Source: Chalciporus piperatus (Eukaryota; Basidiomycota; Agaricomycetes; Boletales; Boletaceae). Taken from it: a stretch of DNA of 64,000 nucleotides. Every line of letters starts with the position of its first letter. Positions within the stretch are counted from its first letter, which is position 1. Shown here piece by piece: positions 12,025 through 23,278 of the stretch. The stretch covers positions 1-64,000 of the forward strand of contig JBBPTG010000133.1 in assembly GCA_038093975.1 (NCBI GenBank), in the 5' to 3' direction. The translations under genes and the position numbers were made by a program. Below the pieces are notes generated by a model. It was not told where the DNA came from, did no database searches, and saw only the letters and a program-made list of their open reading frames with translations.

Positions 12025-14057
12025 TTACTTTCGCAGAACATGAGGAGACACCGCAGGAGACAATATCAATGCCTTCCAAAGCTGTCTCCACGAGATCGGA
12101 TTCCCCTGTAACATCAAGCCTCAACGTCAACAACGAGCCCACGCTCGGCAGCCAGACAACCAATCACGCACCACGTCTCGCTGCATCAAGCAAAACGCCC
12201 CCGAGAAATTCGAATGGTTGTATTTCTCGAGCTCGATCCATCCTTTGAACATGATCTTGCGTTTGTCGTAGCCGCCTACGCGAAGGCGGAGTGTCCCTCC
12301 TCGGCCGGAACCGGAGCTGGACCCTTCTGACGAGGGTGCGTCCTTGTATTTGACACCGAGAGCGTCGAAGCTGTCTCTGATGAGATCGATGAGGATGCCG
12401 GGTCCGATGGAGGTGTAGAAACGGGTGAGTTGAGGGGTGTATCGTCGGCCACTTTGTGTTTGGGACTGTGCGAGAGAGGGAAAAGGGATCGGTGAGTGTT
12501 TGCGGTGCGGTGGAAGGCGGGACTCACGAATAGGAGCAGAGATTGTGTGAATTGAGATTGAGCGGACGACATGATATCGTCGCCATCGGCATCCTCGAGC
12601 GTTCTTGAAAACCGGAACGACCGTCAATGATGATTTGCTTTGCGGAGTAGTGGTGATGGAGAGCTTACCCAGCCCCCGAGACGTCCGGATTAGCGTACAT
12701 GAGATCGCCGTTGTCGCGTAACGACTGGGTGAGCTGTTCAGCCAACGCATAAACACCTCTCGTAGCAAGTTGACTCTGTCTGATCACGGATCACGATGAA
12801 TAACGGCGTCGTCCCTTGCTTGACCTTTGCGGCGCTTACCTGATAACCCAAGGATGTGCGTAAACATCGGGGAGGGTCATCCGCTTCTCAGGTTCGACGG
12901 CGAGCATGCCACATATGAGGGCTGGGGGCGACTTAGACTTGGTGGTTGACCCGAAAGGACGGAGTCTACTACTCACACAAAACGTTCGTGCCTACGCGGT
13001 TCCATGGCGCTTCGTTGAATATATCTCCAGAAAGGTATCTCCGAAACTCGGGACTGCGATCTGTAGGCTCGTCCCATGGGGTATCTTGCGAACGAATTAG
13101 AACTTTCTAGAACTCGAGCCAGGCGGTTAAACACGTACTTCCGGCCAGAAGTGTGAACAGGATAACACCCATTCCCCAGACATCGACTGGCTCTGCCTGA
13201 TATTGCTTACCAAGGCTAAGCTGCCCTCATCATTTCCGTTGAGCGATTTCGTCTTCGATATGGTAGGGAGAACGTACTTCTGGTGCAATATAAGGCAGAC
13301 TCCCGCAACGCTCGCTGAGAAACCGAGTCTTTCCGCTGTCCTTGAGTTTGTAGACTGCAGAAAGGCCAAAGTCGGATATCTTGAGGGTTCCAGCCGCATC
13401 GAGGAGTAGATTTTCGGGTTTGAGGTCTCTATGACACACTCCTTGTGCATGAACGAAATTCTAATGTCCTTCAGTGTCTACCGAATTTATGACAAATAGA
13501 ATATGTAACACACCATCCCGTCCAGCAGTTGTTTGAAATACAGATGTGCCACGTCCTCTCCAGTGCCTACATCAGGGGCTTGTCGCAGAGCTCAGCAACA
13601 CAGCATGTGCACACCCCAGAACTCAGACACACCTATCTTGTCAAACAAATCCCCTCCTGCCGCAAACTCGAGCAGCAGATAAAAGCCAGGTTGATATCGG
13701 TCCATATACTTCAACTCCACGATGACCGCGCTGACGAATTCGAGTACGTTTCGATGTTTCAAAGCAGCATGGATCTTCATCTCCTTGTCTATGTTCTTCC
13801 GGTCTTTGTCGGTCGTTTGTTCGGTGATGTGGATCAGTTTGCAGGCAGCCACTTGATGGTTCTCGATGTGCACGGCTTGGAATACGCTGGATGTGTGGTT
13901 TCATTTAGCAAAGAGGAGACACGGTACAGGGAATCACCTTGAGAAACCACCCCCACCGATCTGTTGAATGAGCTCATAGCCTGAGATCGTCCGGAGTCAA
14001 CATCGCTCCAAACGTGCGAGATGGGTTGTACTGACCATTGACTTTAGGGTACTTCAT
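12025..14057 (-). CDS. CHK1: checkpoint kinase CHK1
   Basis: Serine/threonine kinase of the DNA-damage checkpoint. It starts [21 protein letters not shown] (glycine loop). AACKLI carries the ATP lysine, then come [29 protein letters not shown] (catalytic loop), [12 protein letters not shown] (DFG) and [12 protein letters not shown], the CHK1-type activation segment. After the kinase domain a KA1-like C-terminus includes [30 protein letters not shown] and [20 protein letters not shown], ending [10 protein letters not shown] and stopping at 12025. About nine introns. The last is needed to reach the conserved tail: the unspliced frame stops early at about 12127. ACGCGT and several TGACGC words lie 130-150 bp upstream of the start. 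Confidence 0.88.
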
Positions 14058-14183
14058 GGTATAGGTATAGTATGAACATGGACAGCGTGGTCGATGGTTG
14101 TACAGCACGCTGACAGTGTGTTTATCCTCATGGTGTTGTCTTAGTCTGACTTGGTGCAATCGCTCATTGTGACAGACGCGGTG

Positions 14184-14214
14184 TGACGCAATCACGTGCT
14201 GACGCGTGACGCAC
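14184..14214. promoter_or_regulatory. MCB-like cluster upstream of CHK1
   Basis: ACGCGT at 14202-14207 lies within a run with three TGACGC words, about 145 bp upstream of the CHK1 start. ACGCGT is the known binding core of fungal MBF, the G1/S transcription factor. Function here is inferred from sequence only. Confidence 0.4.
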
Positions 14215-14563
14215 CTAAGAGGCTATGGCGCGGATTTCAAGTATTGTTTCACCAACAGGTTTGCAATGTATTGATAATTAGATGAACGTTATACTCTAGC
14301 TAGGCTAGGCTCTGACGTAGAGATCTAGAACTTGATATCAGTATATGCGTCAAGCCTAGGATGCGAACACGAGACCATCAGCGTCGGAATGCAGTCAGTC
14401 TCTTGTGCCGATGGTCCCATGCAACACTATGGTCATAACCTTTGGTCCCAACGTGACGACAGGAGACCTAGCGTCGCGTCATTGTCAGTCCTGGACGACC
14501 CGACCTTCTTCATACCCGGCGAAACCGCCTTGTCGTCCTCGTGCCTTTGTACGAGAATAGACA

Positions 14564-15222
14564 TCATGCCCTTGGTCGCCCTACGCTCTCCGGCGCTGCC
14601 AGAAGGTTCGCAACCACGGCGCTACTCTCCTGCATACGTTTGAACTGTTCGTAAAGTTGCTGAACACCTCGTGTTGTATCTGCGATGAGTTGCTGCTCAG
14701 ATGGAGGACTCAGGTCGGTGTTGTTTGGTGCGGGGAGCGGGTACGCCCCAACCCCGGATTGTTTCAACACTTCAGCGAGGTTAAGCATTGCTTGGTTGAG
14801 TACCGTCAAGTCCACTGTTGGGTTATGTGGCGATTAGTTTACAACTGGTTCAATCAGGAAAGGTGGGGTAACAGACTTTCTGTCTGGGCGGGGTTGTTTC
14901 CCGCTTGGTAGGCATTTTGTCTGGAGTGAGAGGTTTGAGAAAGAGTACCTGTGATGGTTCAACCCAACTGAGAAACGTACATGCCACTTAACGCGCTCCG
15001 AGCAAGAGAATTGACTCGAGCGACGTGTTCCATGGCGATCTGTATGTTCTGTTTGAACAGCTCTGGTGAATTTGGGTCTGCGAGTGTTGAGCTGGTGGTG
15101 GTTGTGTCTTGGGATAGAAAGGACGAAGAGGATGGAAAACTGGACGAGGGAATCGTGATTGGATACCCAGACGAGGATGACTGAGAGGCATTAGGCGTGA
15201 ATGATTGTTGACTAGAGCTCAT
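14564..15222 (-). CDS. uncharacterised 178-aa protein
   Basis: Three exons (15222-14981, 14920-14877, 14814-14564) give exactly 179 codons including the stop. The N-terminal 50 residues are Ser/Thr-rich and probably disordered. The rest is helical, with ELFKQNIQIAMEHVARVNSL, SALSGIQNAYQAGNNPAQTE and DLTVLNQAMLNLAEVLKQ, followed by a Pro linker and a last helix around GVQQLYEQFKRMQE. I do not recognise the family. The helical arrangement could suit a small subunit of a larger complex, but that is a guess. The start codon is 73 bp from the start of the divergent methyltransferase gene. Confidence 0.65.
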
Positions 15223-15295
15223 CGTGAAAGTCGTCAGTTGGTGCTGTCGTGGTCGTTGTGGTCAGGGTTTGTTTGCACTCTGCCATCACGATCGA

Positions 15296-16558
15296 ATGGC
15301 GCTCCAACCTCCTACATCCAACCTCCCTCCCATCGCCAAAATCGCCACCTTTACTAACGCACAGTTGCTTGACTCTCTCCAATATCTCCAATCGCTCTAT
15401 CGCCCCGAGGTGCGCGGTTCTCGCAGAAGATCCCATCCTTCTACATCCCCCGAAGAAAACTTAAAATCTCGACCGATCCGATCTAATCATCATCCCAGCG
15501 ATGGCGAAGACATCCAACTCATTCGATCCGACGCTTTCGAGCGTGCATACGCTATTAGATGGCTCACGGCTCTGATCGCTCAACTTGAAGCTTGGCAACA
15601 ACATTCACATTCGAGCTCGATCAATCCACACCCCATCGACATCGATCTTCACACCGCCGAACCTACATCTACTCTCACAATCACGGATGGTCTAATGCAG
15701 CTCGCAGCGTCGTTGCTCGCGACATGCGCTGGGGTTGCCTCTGCGGGTAGAGTGCAACGCGTGTTTTCGTTCGACTCGATCGCGGGAAGGATAGAAGTAT
15801 CTCTGACGGATATACCCTTGGAGAATCAGGATTATGGGAGCGTTGGTGCACAGACATGGGGTGGAGCATGCGTGTTGGCGGAGATGATTGCGGAGAGTCC
15901 AGATCGTTTCGGTCTGGGGTTGAGCGGAAAGGATGAGCCTCGTCGTCCTCTCCGTGTCCTCGAGCTTGGCGCGGGCACCGGGCTGGTCGGGTTGACCGTG
16001 GCAAGATTACTCCAAACGCTCCCCGACTGGAAAAACCATCCGGCGACGGTCGTCCTCACAGACTTTTATCCTTCCGTACTGGACAATCTTCGTTCCAACG
16101 TCGAAGCCAATTTTCCGATCAATTCCGACGATGATGCAACTGCGATCTCTGTTGTCTCTCATCCTTTAGACTGGTCTTTATTCCCCACGACGGAGACAAT
16201 ACCAGACGTCTTTGCGACGCCATTCGACGTTATCTTTGGCGCGGATATCGTATACGAGTCTCAACACGCTGTTTGGATACGCGATTGCTTGAAGCGGTTG
16301 CTTTCATATCGTGAAGGATCTTCAGAAGATGCTGTATTTCACTTGGTTATACCCCTACGGCCCACGCATACATTCGAGTTCAGCACTGTTGAAGCGGTGT
16401 TCGGGTGGAAGGATGATGTTTCACGGGGATCTTCGCGAGAACTAACCATACTTTCAAAGGAGTCCATTGTTTGTGAAGCATATGGGGATGCGAGGGGTCG
16501 TACGGATGATGATGTGGAGTATATTTATTGTAGAATTGGGTGGACGATGATGGGGTAA
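15296..16558 (+). CDS. Methyltransf_16-type protein methyltransferase
   Basis: A single-exon, 420-aa SAM-dependent methyltransferase of the METTL21/EFM/FAM86 group, whose known members methylate lysines on elongation factors and chaperones. Motif I is RVLELGAGTGLVGLTVARLL, the acidic motif II is VVLTDFYPSVLDNLRSNV, and VIFGADIVYES gives the family's post-motif acidic segment. The N-terminal region (LLDSLQYLQSLYRP, FERAYAIRWLTALIAQLEAW) resembles the FAM86/EEF2KMT lead domain. I start at MALQPP (15296). An in-frame Met at 15224 would overlap the divergent neighbour's promoter and is less likely. It converges with VPS16, with 32 bp between stop codons. Confidence 0.85.
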   Translation: MALQPPTSNLPPIAKIATFTNAQLLDSLQYLQSLYRPEVRGSRRRSHPSTSPEENLKSRPIRSNHHPSDGEDIQLIRSDAFERAYAIRWLTALIAQLEAWQQHSHSSSINPHPIDIDLHTAEPTSTLTITDGLMQLAASLLATCAGVASAGRVQRVFSFDSIAGRIEVSLTDIPLENQDYGSVGAQTWGGACVLAEMIAESPDRFGLGLSGKDEPRRPLRVLELGAGTGLVGLTVARLLQTLPDWKNHPATVVLTDFYPSVLDNLRSNVEANFPINSDDDATAISVVSHPLDWSLFPTTETIPDVFATPFDVIFGADIVYESQHAVWIRDCLKRLLSYREGSSEDAVFHLVIPLRPTHTFEFSTVEAVFGWKDDVSRGSSRELTILSKESIVCEAYGDARGRTDDDVEYIYCRIGWTMMG

Positions 16559-16590
16559 TCTGTTCGACAATAAGTAGGAGCAAAAGGATA

Positions 16591-19500
16591 TCAATTACGC
16601 CATAGAAACTGACAGAGAAGGACACATGAAATGTAGCCAATCTTCTCACTTCATCGAAATGAGCATGATTTCCAGTTCTCGTGCGATCAATGAGTTGGGA
16701 CACCGTTGCTTCAGCGCTCTGATCGACAATTAGCACCTTTACCACAATGCAGCCAAGATGGAACAAAACTTACTCCAAACCTTTCTTATCCCCCCTCTCC
16801 TTGCATTCTCTACCAGCGGCACGCCAATCATCGCAAAGAACGTACAGGTCCACCCTCTTGGGTGAATCGCATCGCATGACATACGCTGAAGCTTCTTTGG
16901 AGTGACCAGCCTCGAGTAGATGTCGCACGAATGCCTCGTATCCTATCGGACTACGCCTCGATCGAGCAAAGGCATCAAGACCTCTAAAGTCTCGCAGGGC
17001 AGTCAAAGCGTGAAGCTTAATATACCAAAATCTACGGAGTAGATGACATGAACACTCGACTTGCAGGTCATCCCTGAAAGAAAAAACGTACCGCTTGTCT
17101 GGCACCTTGAATTCAGACTTGACCTTGTCTGCTTTCTTGCCCATGTCGTTCATGAGACATGTCCGTATCGTCTCGGAGACGCTCTGCCCAAAGAATTTGA
17201 CCTTTCCGTCGGACTCCTTCTCGAGTTGTTGTTGCATCGCCAGTAGCCGTGCACTCTCGTCCATCATCTGTCCTCGGAATTGTACAATTAGATCCGGTGC
17301 TGTCTTCGAGGAATCGCGAACGCACCTTGGCTTCGAAGCTGCGATCCTTGTCTTCAGAAAAGAACTTTTCAGCAGCTTTGACAGAGGTAATCGTTGCCGA
17401 TTGATCCTAGCTCGCTAGATCACCAAACGCACGAAAAAACGATTTTAATCACACGCACCGTCATGTGGCTTGCTTCCTCTAGTGCTAGTACGGCGCTTTC
17501 CACTCTTCGGTCGTCACTGTAGTAAAAATCACGGAGCATCTCCCTGTTCTGCTCTCGAGCGTAGACCTGAAGTAACCTGCTCGCAAGGACTAGACGCTCG
17601 CCTCCGTCCTCAATGAGGCGAAAGAAGGAACCAAGCGGGAGCCGTTTGTGCAAGTGGAGGAGAACATGGTAGACTGATTTTATTAGTTCACGAATACCAA
17701 TGAAATGAATCTATGCGTACCGAGTTCAGTGTCTCCACTGTCAACCGCTTTCAAGAGGGCCAGTTTATTTTCCTTCATCGTCAGTAGGAGTGGTACTTGA
17801 TCTGAAGCACGAGTTTCGTGATCGAGGAGCTGTAACAAACGTAAGCGAACATATTCTGAGACAGAATGAATACAACGCTCTCACCTTGGTCGCCAGACCA
17901 GCTCTCCCGACTTCCCATGCTCGGCGAGCGATGTCGGCATAACTAACTGCACCTTTCCCAAGTTTCTCGAATTTGTCTACTATGACCTTGCACAACTCCC
18001 CGTCTTCACCGTCGGTCGCAGAGGATTTGGAGCGAGCTATCTTTGCGCTGGCCCAGTGCTTCAGCACGACATCAGGCTTGAGCGAAAGATACGAAGAAAT
18101 TCTGAGAGCTATGAGATGTAGGTTTCTCGAGGTCAATCGAGTAATGAGATGCATCGGAGATAGGTATTGGTACCTGGCGTACGGTACATAATGAGTTGCA
18201 TGACAGCAAACATAGCCGTGTACTCACTGGGAGTAGGTCAATGGGATGCCTATTTCGTAGAATCGAATGCAGTTCAGCACTTTCAGTCCCTGTCCCATCG
18301 TAACGAAATCGCTGGGATTGTAAAGGTCTAAGAACCCCCATCCGAACTTCGCTGCCTAGATATCGTTGTCGGTCAGACCGGGGATCACAGATGGATAGTG
18401 GACATTACGCTGAGAAGACGGCGTTGCCAGAAAGGTTCCCATTCGTGACCTGCGGCATCAATGCATTCATTCACAGCCGCCGCAAGGTCGGGTCGAATAC
18501 TTCGTATACTTTCGTCTGCCTTTGAGGAACGGCGAGTAAAGCTTTCCCAGGCGTCGAATAATATAGCCGACGGAGATGTCGAACCAGGTCGAAATACCGA
18601 CATCGAGGATGCTAAGACGGGATTAATCCACAAAGTGCAGCCACGAGAGAACGTCCATACCGGGTACTTTCTGAATGAAATCAGCGATGTCTTGGCCAAT
18701 GACACGTACACCGTCGAGTTCTGTGATCGCAAATGTTGCGCCAAAGTACAAGTACCTATCATACATTACTTTCGTCACGGATCCCAAGTTGCGGGGACTT
18801 ACCTGAGCGTATCACCTGAGGGTCCGACCAGCAGTGCGAGATTGTTCCACGTCACGAGGATGGCATCATTTCCGCACCACTCAATCTGGTTGACTGGACC
18901 CTCAGCGCCTGCTGTTTGGGTATCAAACTCTGCCAGGCTGCGTTGGAAGTCAGTTGAGACAACCCAAAGGAGCCCGCTGTAATTTAACAAGGCCAGTAGC
19001 TTGCCATTAGGCGACGGAGATACCCTCAAGAATGGTCCGCGATTTATCCGTTGGTCGACGTTCTCAAGGTTATCGACGGCAAAGATAGTAGCCTCGACAG
19101 ACAGCAGAACTTCTACGTGTCTGGAGATGTTCTGATCGGGTGGAATGACAGCCCAAGCATGCGGTGGCTGGGACAATCCTACGTCATGTTCAGTACTGTC
19201 GGACCAAACAGAGGTGTCACCCACAAACCCGGATTCGCTAATGTGAGTGGTTTGCCGCCTTCCCAGTCCTTGACCTCCAGTAGGGTCAATGATGCCGTCA
19301 GAGCCACCAGGCCGTTCTCATGTATCCGCGCGTCAATAATTCCCATCTCTGCCGCCTCTGATCCGAGAGAATATTGTTGATAGTCCCCTTGGAGGTCGTA
19401 GAGTCGATACACGCCTTCTTCGTTTAGAACCACCAACCGCTCGTCGGTTGTCCATCCGAATCGTATGATCTTTCCCTGATCCCACTGTGGACGAGGTAGT

Positions 19501-19864
19501 CAGTGTCATAAAACCATGCGCAGAAGGAGCGGAATATCCACACTGAGCAGTAGCAAACCTTCGCCCGCGGAGGAGAACACTTGGATCTGCGACTTTGAAA
19601 GGGCAGGACCGGCGCGAGTAATGGCTATTATCTTTGAATTGTCACGCATGAGAGCTGTGTCAGTACATGTCAGTATGCACACTCGCTCCGGAATACAGAG
19701 CGAAACCCACCGATGGGACCACCGTTGCGACATCCAGCAATTACGAAGTCGTTCAAGTCTGGCAATTTCCCCGGTATCGAATAGAGTTGCAAACGTCGAT
19801 AGAACACGTTTCCTTCGGGCATTGCTTCCCAAGTAGCGGTTGGGTGCTCAATGACTGGGTCCAT
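16591..19864 (-). CDS. VPS16: vacuolar sorting protein VPS16 (HOPS/CORVET)
   Basis: Core subunit of the class C tethering complexes that drive endosome-vacuole fusion. The N-terminus [20 protein letters not shown] followed by [20 protein letters not shown] and GGPI matches VPS16, and [20 protein letters not shown] belongs to its beta-propeller. The Vps16_C helical half shows [57 protein letters not shown] and [19 protein letters not shown]. It has many short introns. The last, about 41 bp at 16645-16605, lets the protein end shortly after HFDE and stop at 16591. Without it the frame runs into the opposing methyltransferase gene. I see no disabling change. Confidence 0.85.
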
Positions 19865-20399
19865 CACGTCGAGCTGTCCGTTACAATGACTACTTGTCAA
19901 TGGGTTTGAAGTTTCGATGTCTCAAATGATTCCCCGTAAAGAGGAATTTAAATGCGGAGCGACTGGATGGGACACGAGTGGACAAGGTGGATGATGTAGC
20001 GACTAGGATTCCTCGCTTACTATTGAAGGCTAGTAGTAGGCTAGTGCAAAGTTTGGCTAAATAACTCTGGCTTTAGTCCTCAACTCACCTCCATCATGCT
20101 CAACACCTGAACTACTAGTAACAGCGAAATCAACACACTTATTATATTACAGGATGTGCTATAAAAACGGTATAAAAAAGTTGGCGCCACGACTTGCACG
20201 GGTTGTCATCTTGGATTCGGAAGAGGTCGCAGAAACCTCATCCGTGGAGTTGTTCATAAACTCGGGACCAACCTTTTCCTGCTGCTGAACCCAAATCTTT
20301 CCCGCCACATACTGCGCTTCAGTTCTGGAATAATCGCATCTTTGTTGGAGATGCCGAGCCAGCTCATCCAGCGTCAGTGCTTGCGCCTACTACTATAGG
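19865..20399. other. VPS16 upstream region
   Basis: This holds the VPS16 promoter and no gene I can support. It is moderately AT-rich, with a short repeated word (ctagtagtaggctagtg) near 20030. Confidence 0.4.
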
Positions 20400-21120
20400 G
20401 TGGTGGGTAGAAGGTTTCCGATGTAGTTTTGCGGTCCTATGCGCCAATCCAAAGGACGAGGGCTTCCCATGTCGATGCCTCCGGTACAAACGAACCTCCC
20501 TTTTTCAACTGCACGACTTCGCATCGCGCACGAAAATCTCCGGAGTTCTGAAACAAGGCAAGTGCCCACGCCAGAGAGTTATCGACGAGAAGGACTCAGG
20601 ATCGGAGATCTTGGTGTGGTTGTTCCAGAGGAAGGCAGTTTCAATCTCAAACAATGGAGTCCCGGTCCCAAATGCAGAGGGTGCCGGACGGATCATCGCG
20701 ACCCCCTCTGTGAAATGGACGCTAAACTGTGTCGATCCGTATCACGTCGCTGGCAAACCTCATTCAATCACGGCACAGAACTCACCCATTGATTGCAGGC
20801 TGACGCGGACGGATCCCCCAATTAGACACCAATGGATCAAAAAAAAAACGCGGACGGATCGTCAATTCAGCATGTCCCCAAGGGAAGGAGCATTTCTCAT
20901 ACTCGCAAGGGCCTGACCGCCACCGGCTTGCGAAGGAGCTGCTGTTTCTGGACTATGTGATCCGCGGTTGGCATCAGTCTGCACTACAACGCCTCTACCG
21001 AAATATCCGCAATGATTCCCTTTACTCAATTACCGGCCCCCACAAAGCGCGTTAAGCTCGATGTTTGGCTCGGGGGTCCATAAGGGGTACCCACGTTGTG
21101 ATAGGTTTCCGTGCGTAGAC
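20400..21120 (+). pseudogene. decayed agaricomycete hypothetical gene (GDVGVV family), copy 1
   Basis: Family segments occur in order but in different frames: YRREGLRIGDLGVVVPEEGS, then PNAEGAGRIIATPSVKW, then GAFLIL followed after a frame break by RHRLAKELLFLDYVIR and RNIRNDSLYSITGPHK. Intact members in other agaricomycetes read through IGDVG, PSxKW and SLYLITG blocks continuously. Several frame shifts and stops separate them here, so it is a relic. A second, differently damaged copy lies at 35.8-36.6 kb. The function of the family is unknown to me. Confidence 0.65.
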
Positions 21121-21622
21121 ATTCTGTGAGTAACTTGAATCGGCATTATAGTTGGGTTGACGATTGACAGAAAGGTCGGGTTTTCACAGTGATCCTCTTA
21201 ACAACGTGTAGCTCCCACCGTAATTACGGAGGCATTGCGGACGGAGTTAATGCAACTACGAGGAGGGAGGTTCGTTGCGAACTTGTTGCAAACTTCCCAG
21301 GATCTTCGCAAAGTCTTCGGATCAAACCTCTATCACAATCATATCAGTCGGCATTTGGGATCCCCGATTCAGAGTAAAACCCACTTACACTCCAGGTGAT
21401 TTGAAAGGCTCTTAGAATGATCCATCATGAACGTGAAAAGGTACCCATATGATGTATGCTAGGAATATGTATGGAGCAACTAAGTGATACATGCTTTACA
21501 GTGCTAAGAATTCCTGAGAGCGATGCAGGAGATAAGTAAGGAATGTGGGGGTTGGGGCCAGAAAATAATATGAATAAAAATGACACTGCCGTTCAGTCGG
21601 CACCGTGTTTGGGACTATTGAG
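21121..21622. other. intergenic, no gene seen
   Basis: Between the relic and the 3' end of the arrestin-like gene. No supported feature. Confidence 0.4.
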
Positions 21623-23278
21623 CTAATACACCCTGATAGGGACGCGAGCCCTCACAACGTCTTGAGCGAACAAGACAGAGATGTCAAGGTAGTACTGCAA
21701 ATGGATGTAAGGTCGGCGAATAACCCCCCCACATAGCAACAGGTCTCACCTTGACGCTGACACCTTGCCAGTCTACTGTGGGCAACATGCCCTTTGACAG
21801 TTGCAGCTTTCCCTTGTAAAGTCCATCAGGAAGGTTCTCCTGGGAAGTGTTGTTCGTCCTTGGACGCTTAGGAAAACCGATAGCAACCTGAGTTTGAAGG
21901 GTTCGCGTTTTCGAGATAGCCTCTAGTGGGATCTCTGGTAGAGGCTTGTTTGCCACGCAGCGCTCCTCGGACGTGCGAGCTCGACCGGTTCCTTTGGGTA
22001 CGCGCTTACTGAGCAACCTGGTAGGACGAGGTGCGAATGGAGAAATCGAGCTGTCAGACTCGTCGCTGGCAGGAGGAGTGTCTGGAAGTGTCGGCAAAGG
22101 CGCCGTGCGTTGTGGGGTTATGGTAATTTTGCGAACAAGGGAGACGACTATCGTGGCATCGGCGGCTATCTCCTTTATCAAACAAGACGATCTAGGTATC
22201 GTTGTAAAGACAACAAAATATGAGATGGAGCTACAGCGAGAGAATGATTGTGGGCGGGGAAGTGTCACCTGTGATGCAAGATAAGCCTCATGCTTCACCT
22301 CAGATCGAGGTTCAATCCCACTCACCGCACATATAAATGGAATTGGACGTTCGGGCATCAGCGGCATTTCTATCCAAGACTCTGGCTCCATGGCAGAGCC
22401 GTCAATGGACTGGAAATCCGTGTCCGGTTGGTAAAGTATAGGTGCCTTCAAACTGTCGAGAGCGGTCAGTTGAGATTCTCTTCCTTCCGATAATCGACAT
22501 ACATGGCCGAGTTGTCAGACCCGTCTGACGCCTCCCAAACTGCAGTAACTTTGTACGAGACCTCGATTTCCTCCGTTGGCGTCTTCTTTCCTTGTCCTTC
22601 AACAATGGGGGTCTTCGAAAAGAATGTGTGCGGCATCTCTTCGCGCGGCCTAGAACCACGCGGTATTTTGAAGCTGAATTCGCAAGAACGGCCTGAGAGA
22701 CTGTTCAGGCCAGACGTGCTAGGTCTCTTGCGCACGGTAAATGCCTCGCGAAGGGTTGACCGAGAATCGGGTACGGATGAGATGGGAATGGTGGCCGATG
22801 AGGATAAGAATACATGTCGGTGCTTTCCGACAATCGGACTGTATGGGTATTCGTCCGAATTACCCTTAACAGACGAATAATCGAAAGCCCCTTCCAGCTG
22901 ATCTCGTGAGTCGAGCATCAAAATGAGGCGGGGAATACTTACTGAGATCGTCAAACGACCGTTCTGTGAACAACCGGGGTCGAGCATGACCTTCCCTTCA
23001 ACCTTGTCTTGGTCTCCGAATACAGGACGAGACAAAGAAGTATCCAACCCATGCTGTTTTACCATTTTTACAGAAGGGCTATATATCTGCATATCCAACA
23101 GTAAAGAACTAGGGAAATCCAAGTTAGCCCATTGTCACGAGCAGAGAAGTCTGACATACCGGAAGAAAGAAATATGTGAACGGGAGGACATCGGCCTCCT
23201 CTCGAGCCTCGTGGCCTGCACGTAGCTCGACGGTGCCGGGGCCGATTGAACGAGAAGGGAAGGCTTGAGGGGTATCAT
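21623..23278 (-). CDS. arrestin-like (N-terminal fold) protein
   Basis: Predicted cytosolic beta-sandwich adaptor of the arrestin/alpha-arrestin type found in basidiomycetes. Such proteins link membrane cargo to ubiquitin ligases in other fungi. It starts MIPLKPSLLVQS, then SRPVFGDQDKVEGKVMLDPG, GRLTISV, LEGAFDYSS, HVFLSSSATIPIS and ISFKIP-like blocks, TEEIEVSYKVTAVWEASD, MKAPILYQPDTDFQSIDG, RPIPFICAV and SISYFVVFTTIPRSSCLIKE. The frame then continues through a Pro/Ser/Arg-rich stretch to GLYKGKLQLSKGMLPTVDWQ. A last intron (about 21750-21697) joins it to YYLDISVLFAQDVVRARVPI and the stop at 21623. Five or more exons, no lesions seen. A PPxY motif was not found. Confidence 0.72.

Noticed and set aside
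12127..12250. CHK1 frame reading through to a stop at 12127
   Set aside because: The unspliced tail lacks the conserved end; a GTGGTG..ACAG intron restores NPISWRQL...HVLRK and a stop at 12025.
16380..16590. Extension of VPS16 to a stop at 16380
   Set aside because: It would overlap the convergent methyltransferase by 179 bp with no family resemblance; a small intron giving a stop at 16591 is more likely.
22300..22325. GGTTCAATCCC, resembling a tRNA B box
   Set aside because: It lies within the arrestin-like gene and no A box or cloverleaf could be built around it.
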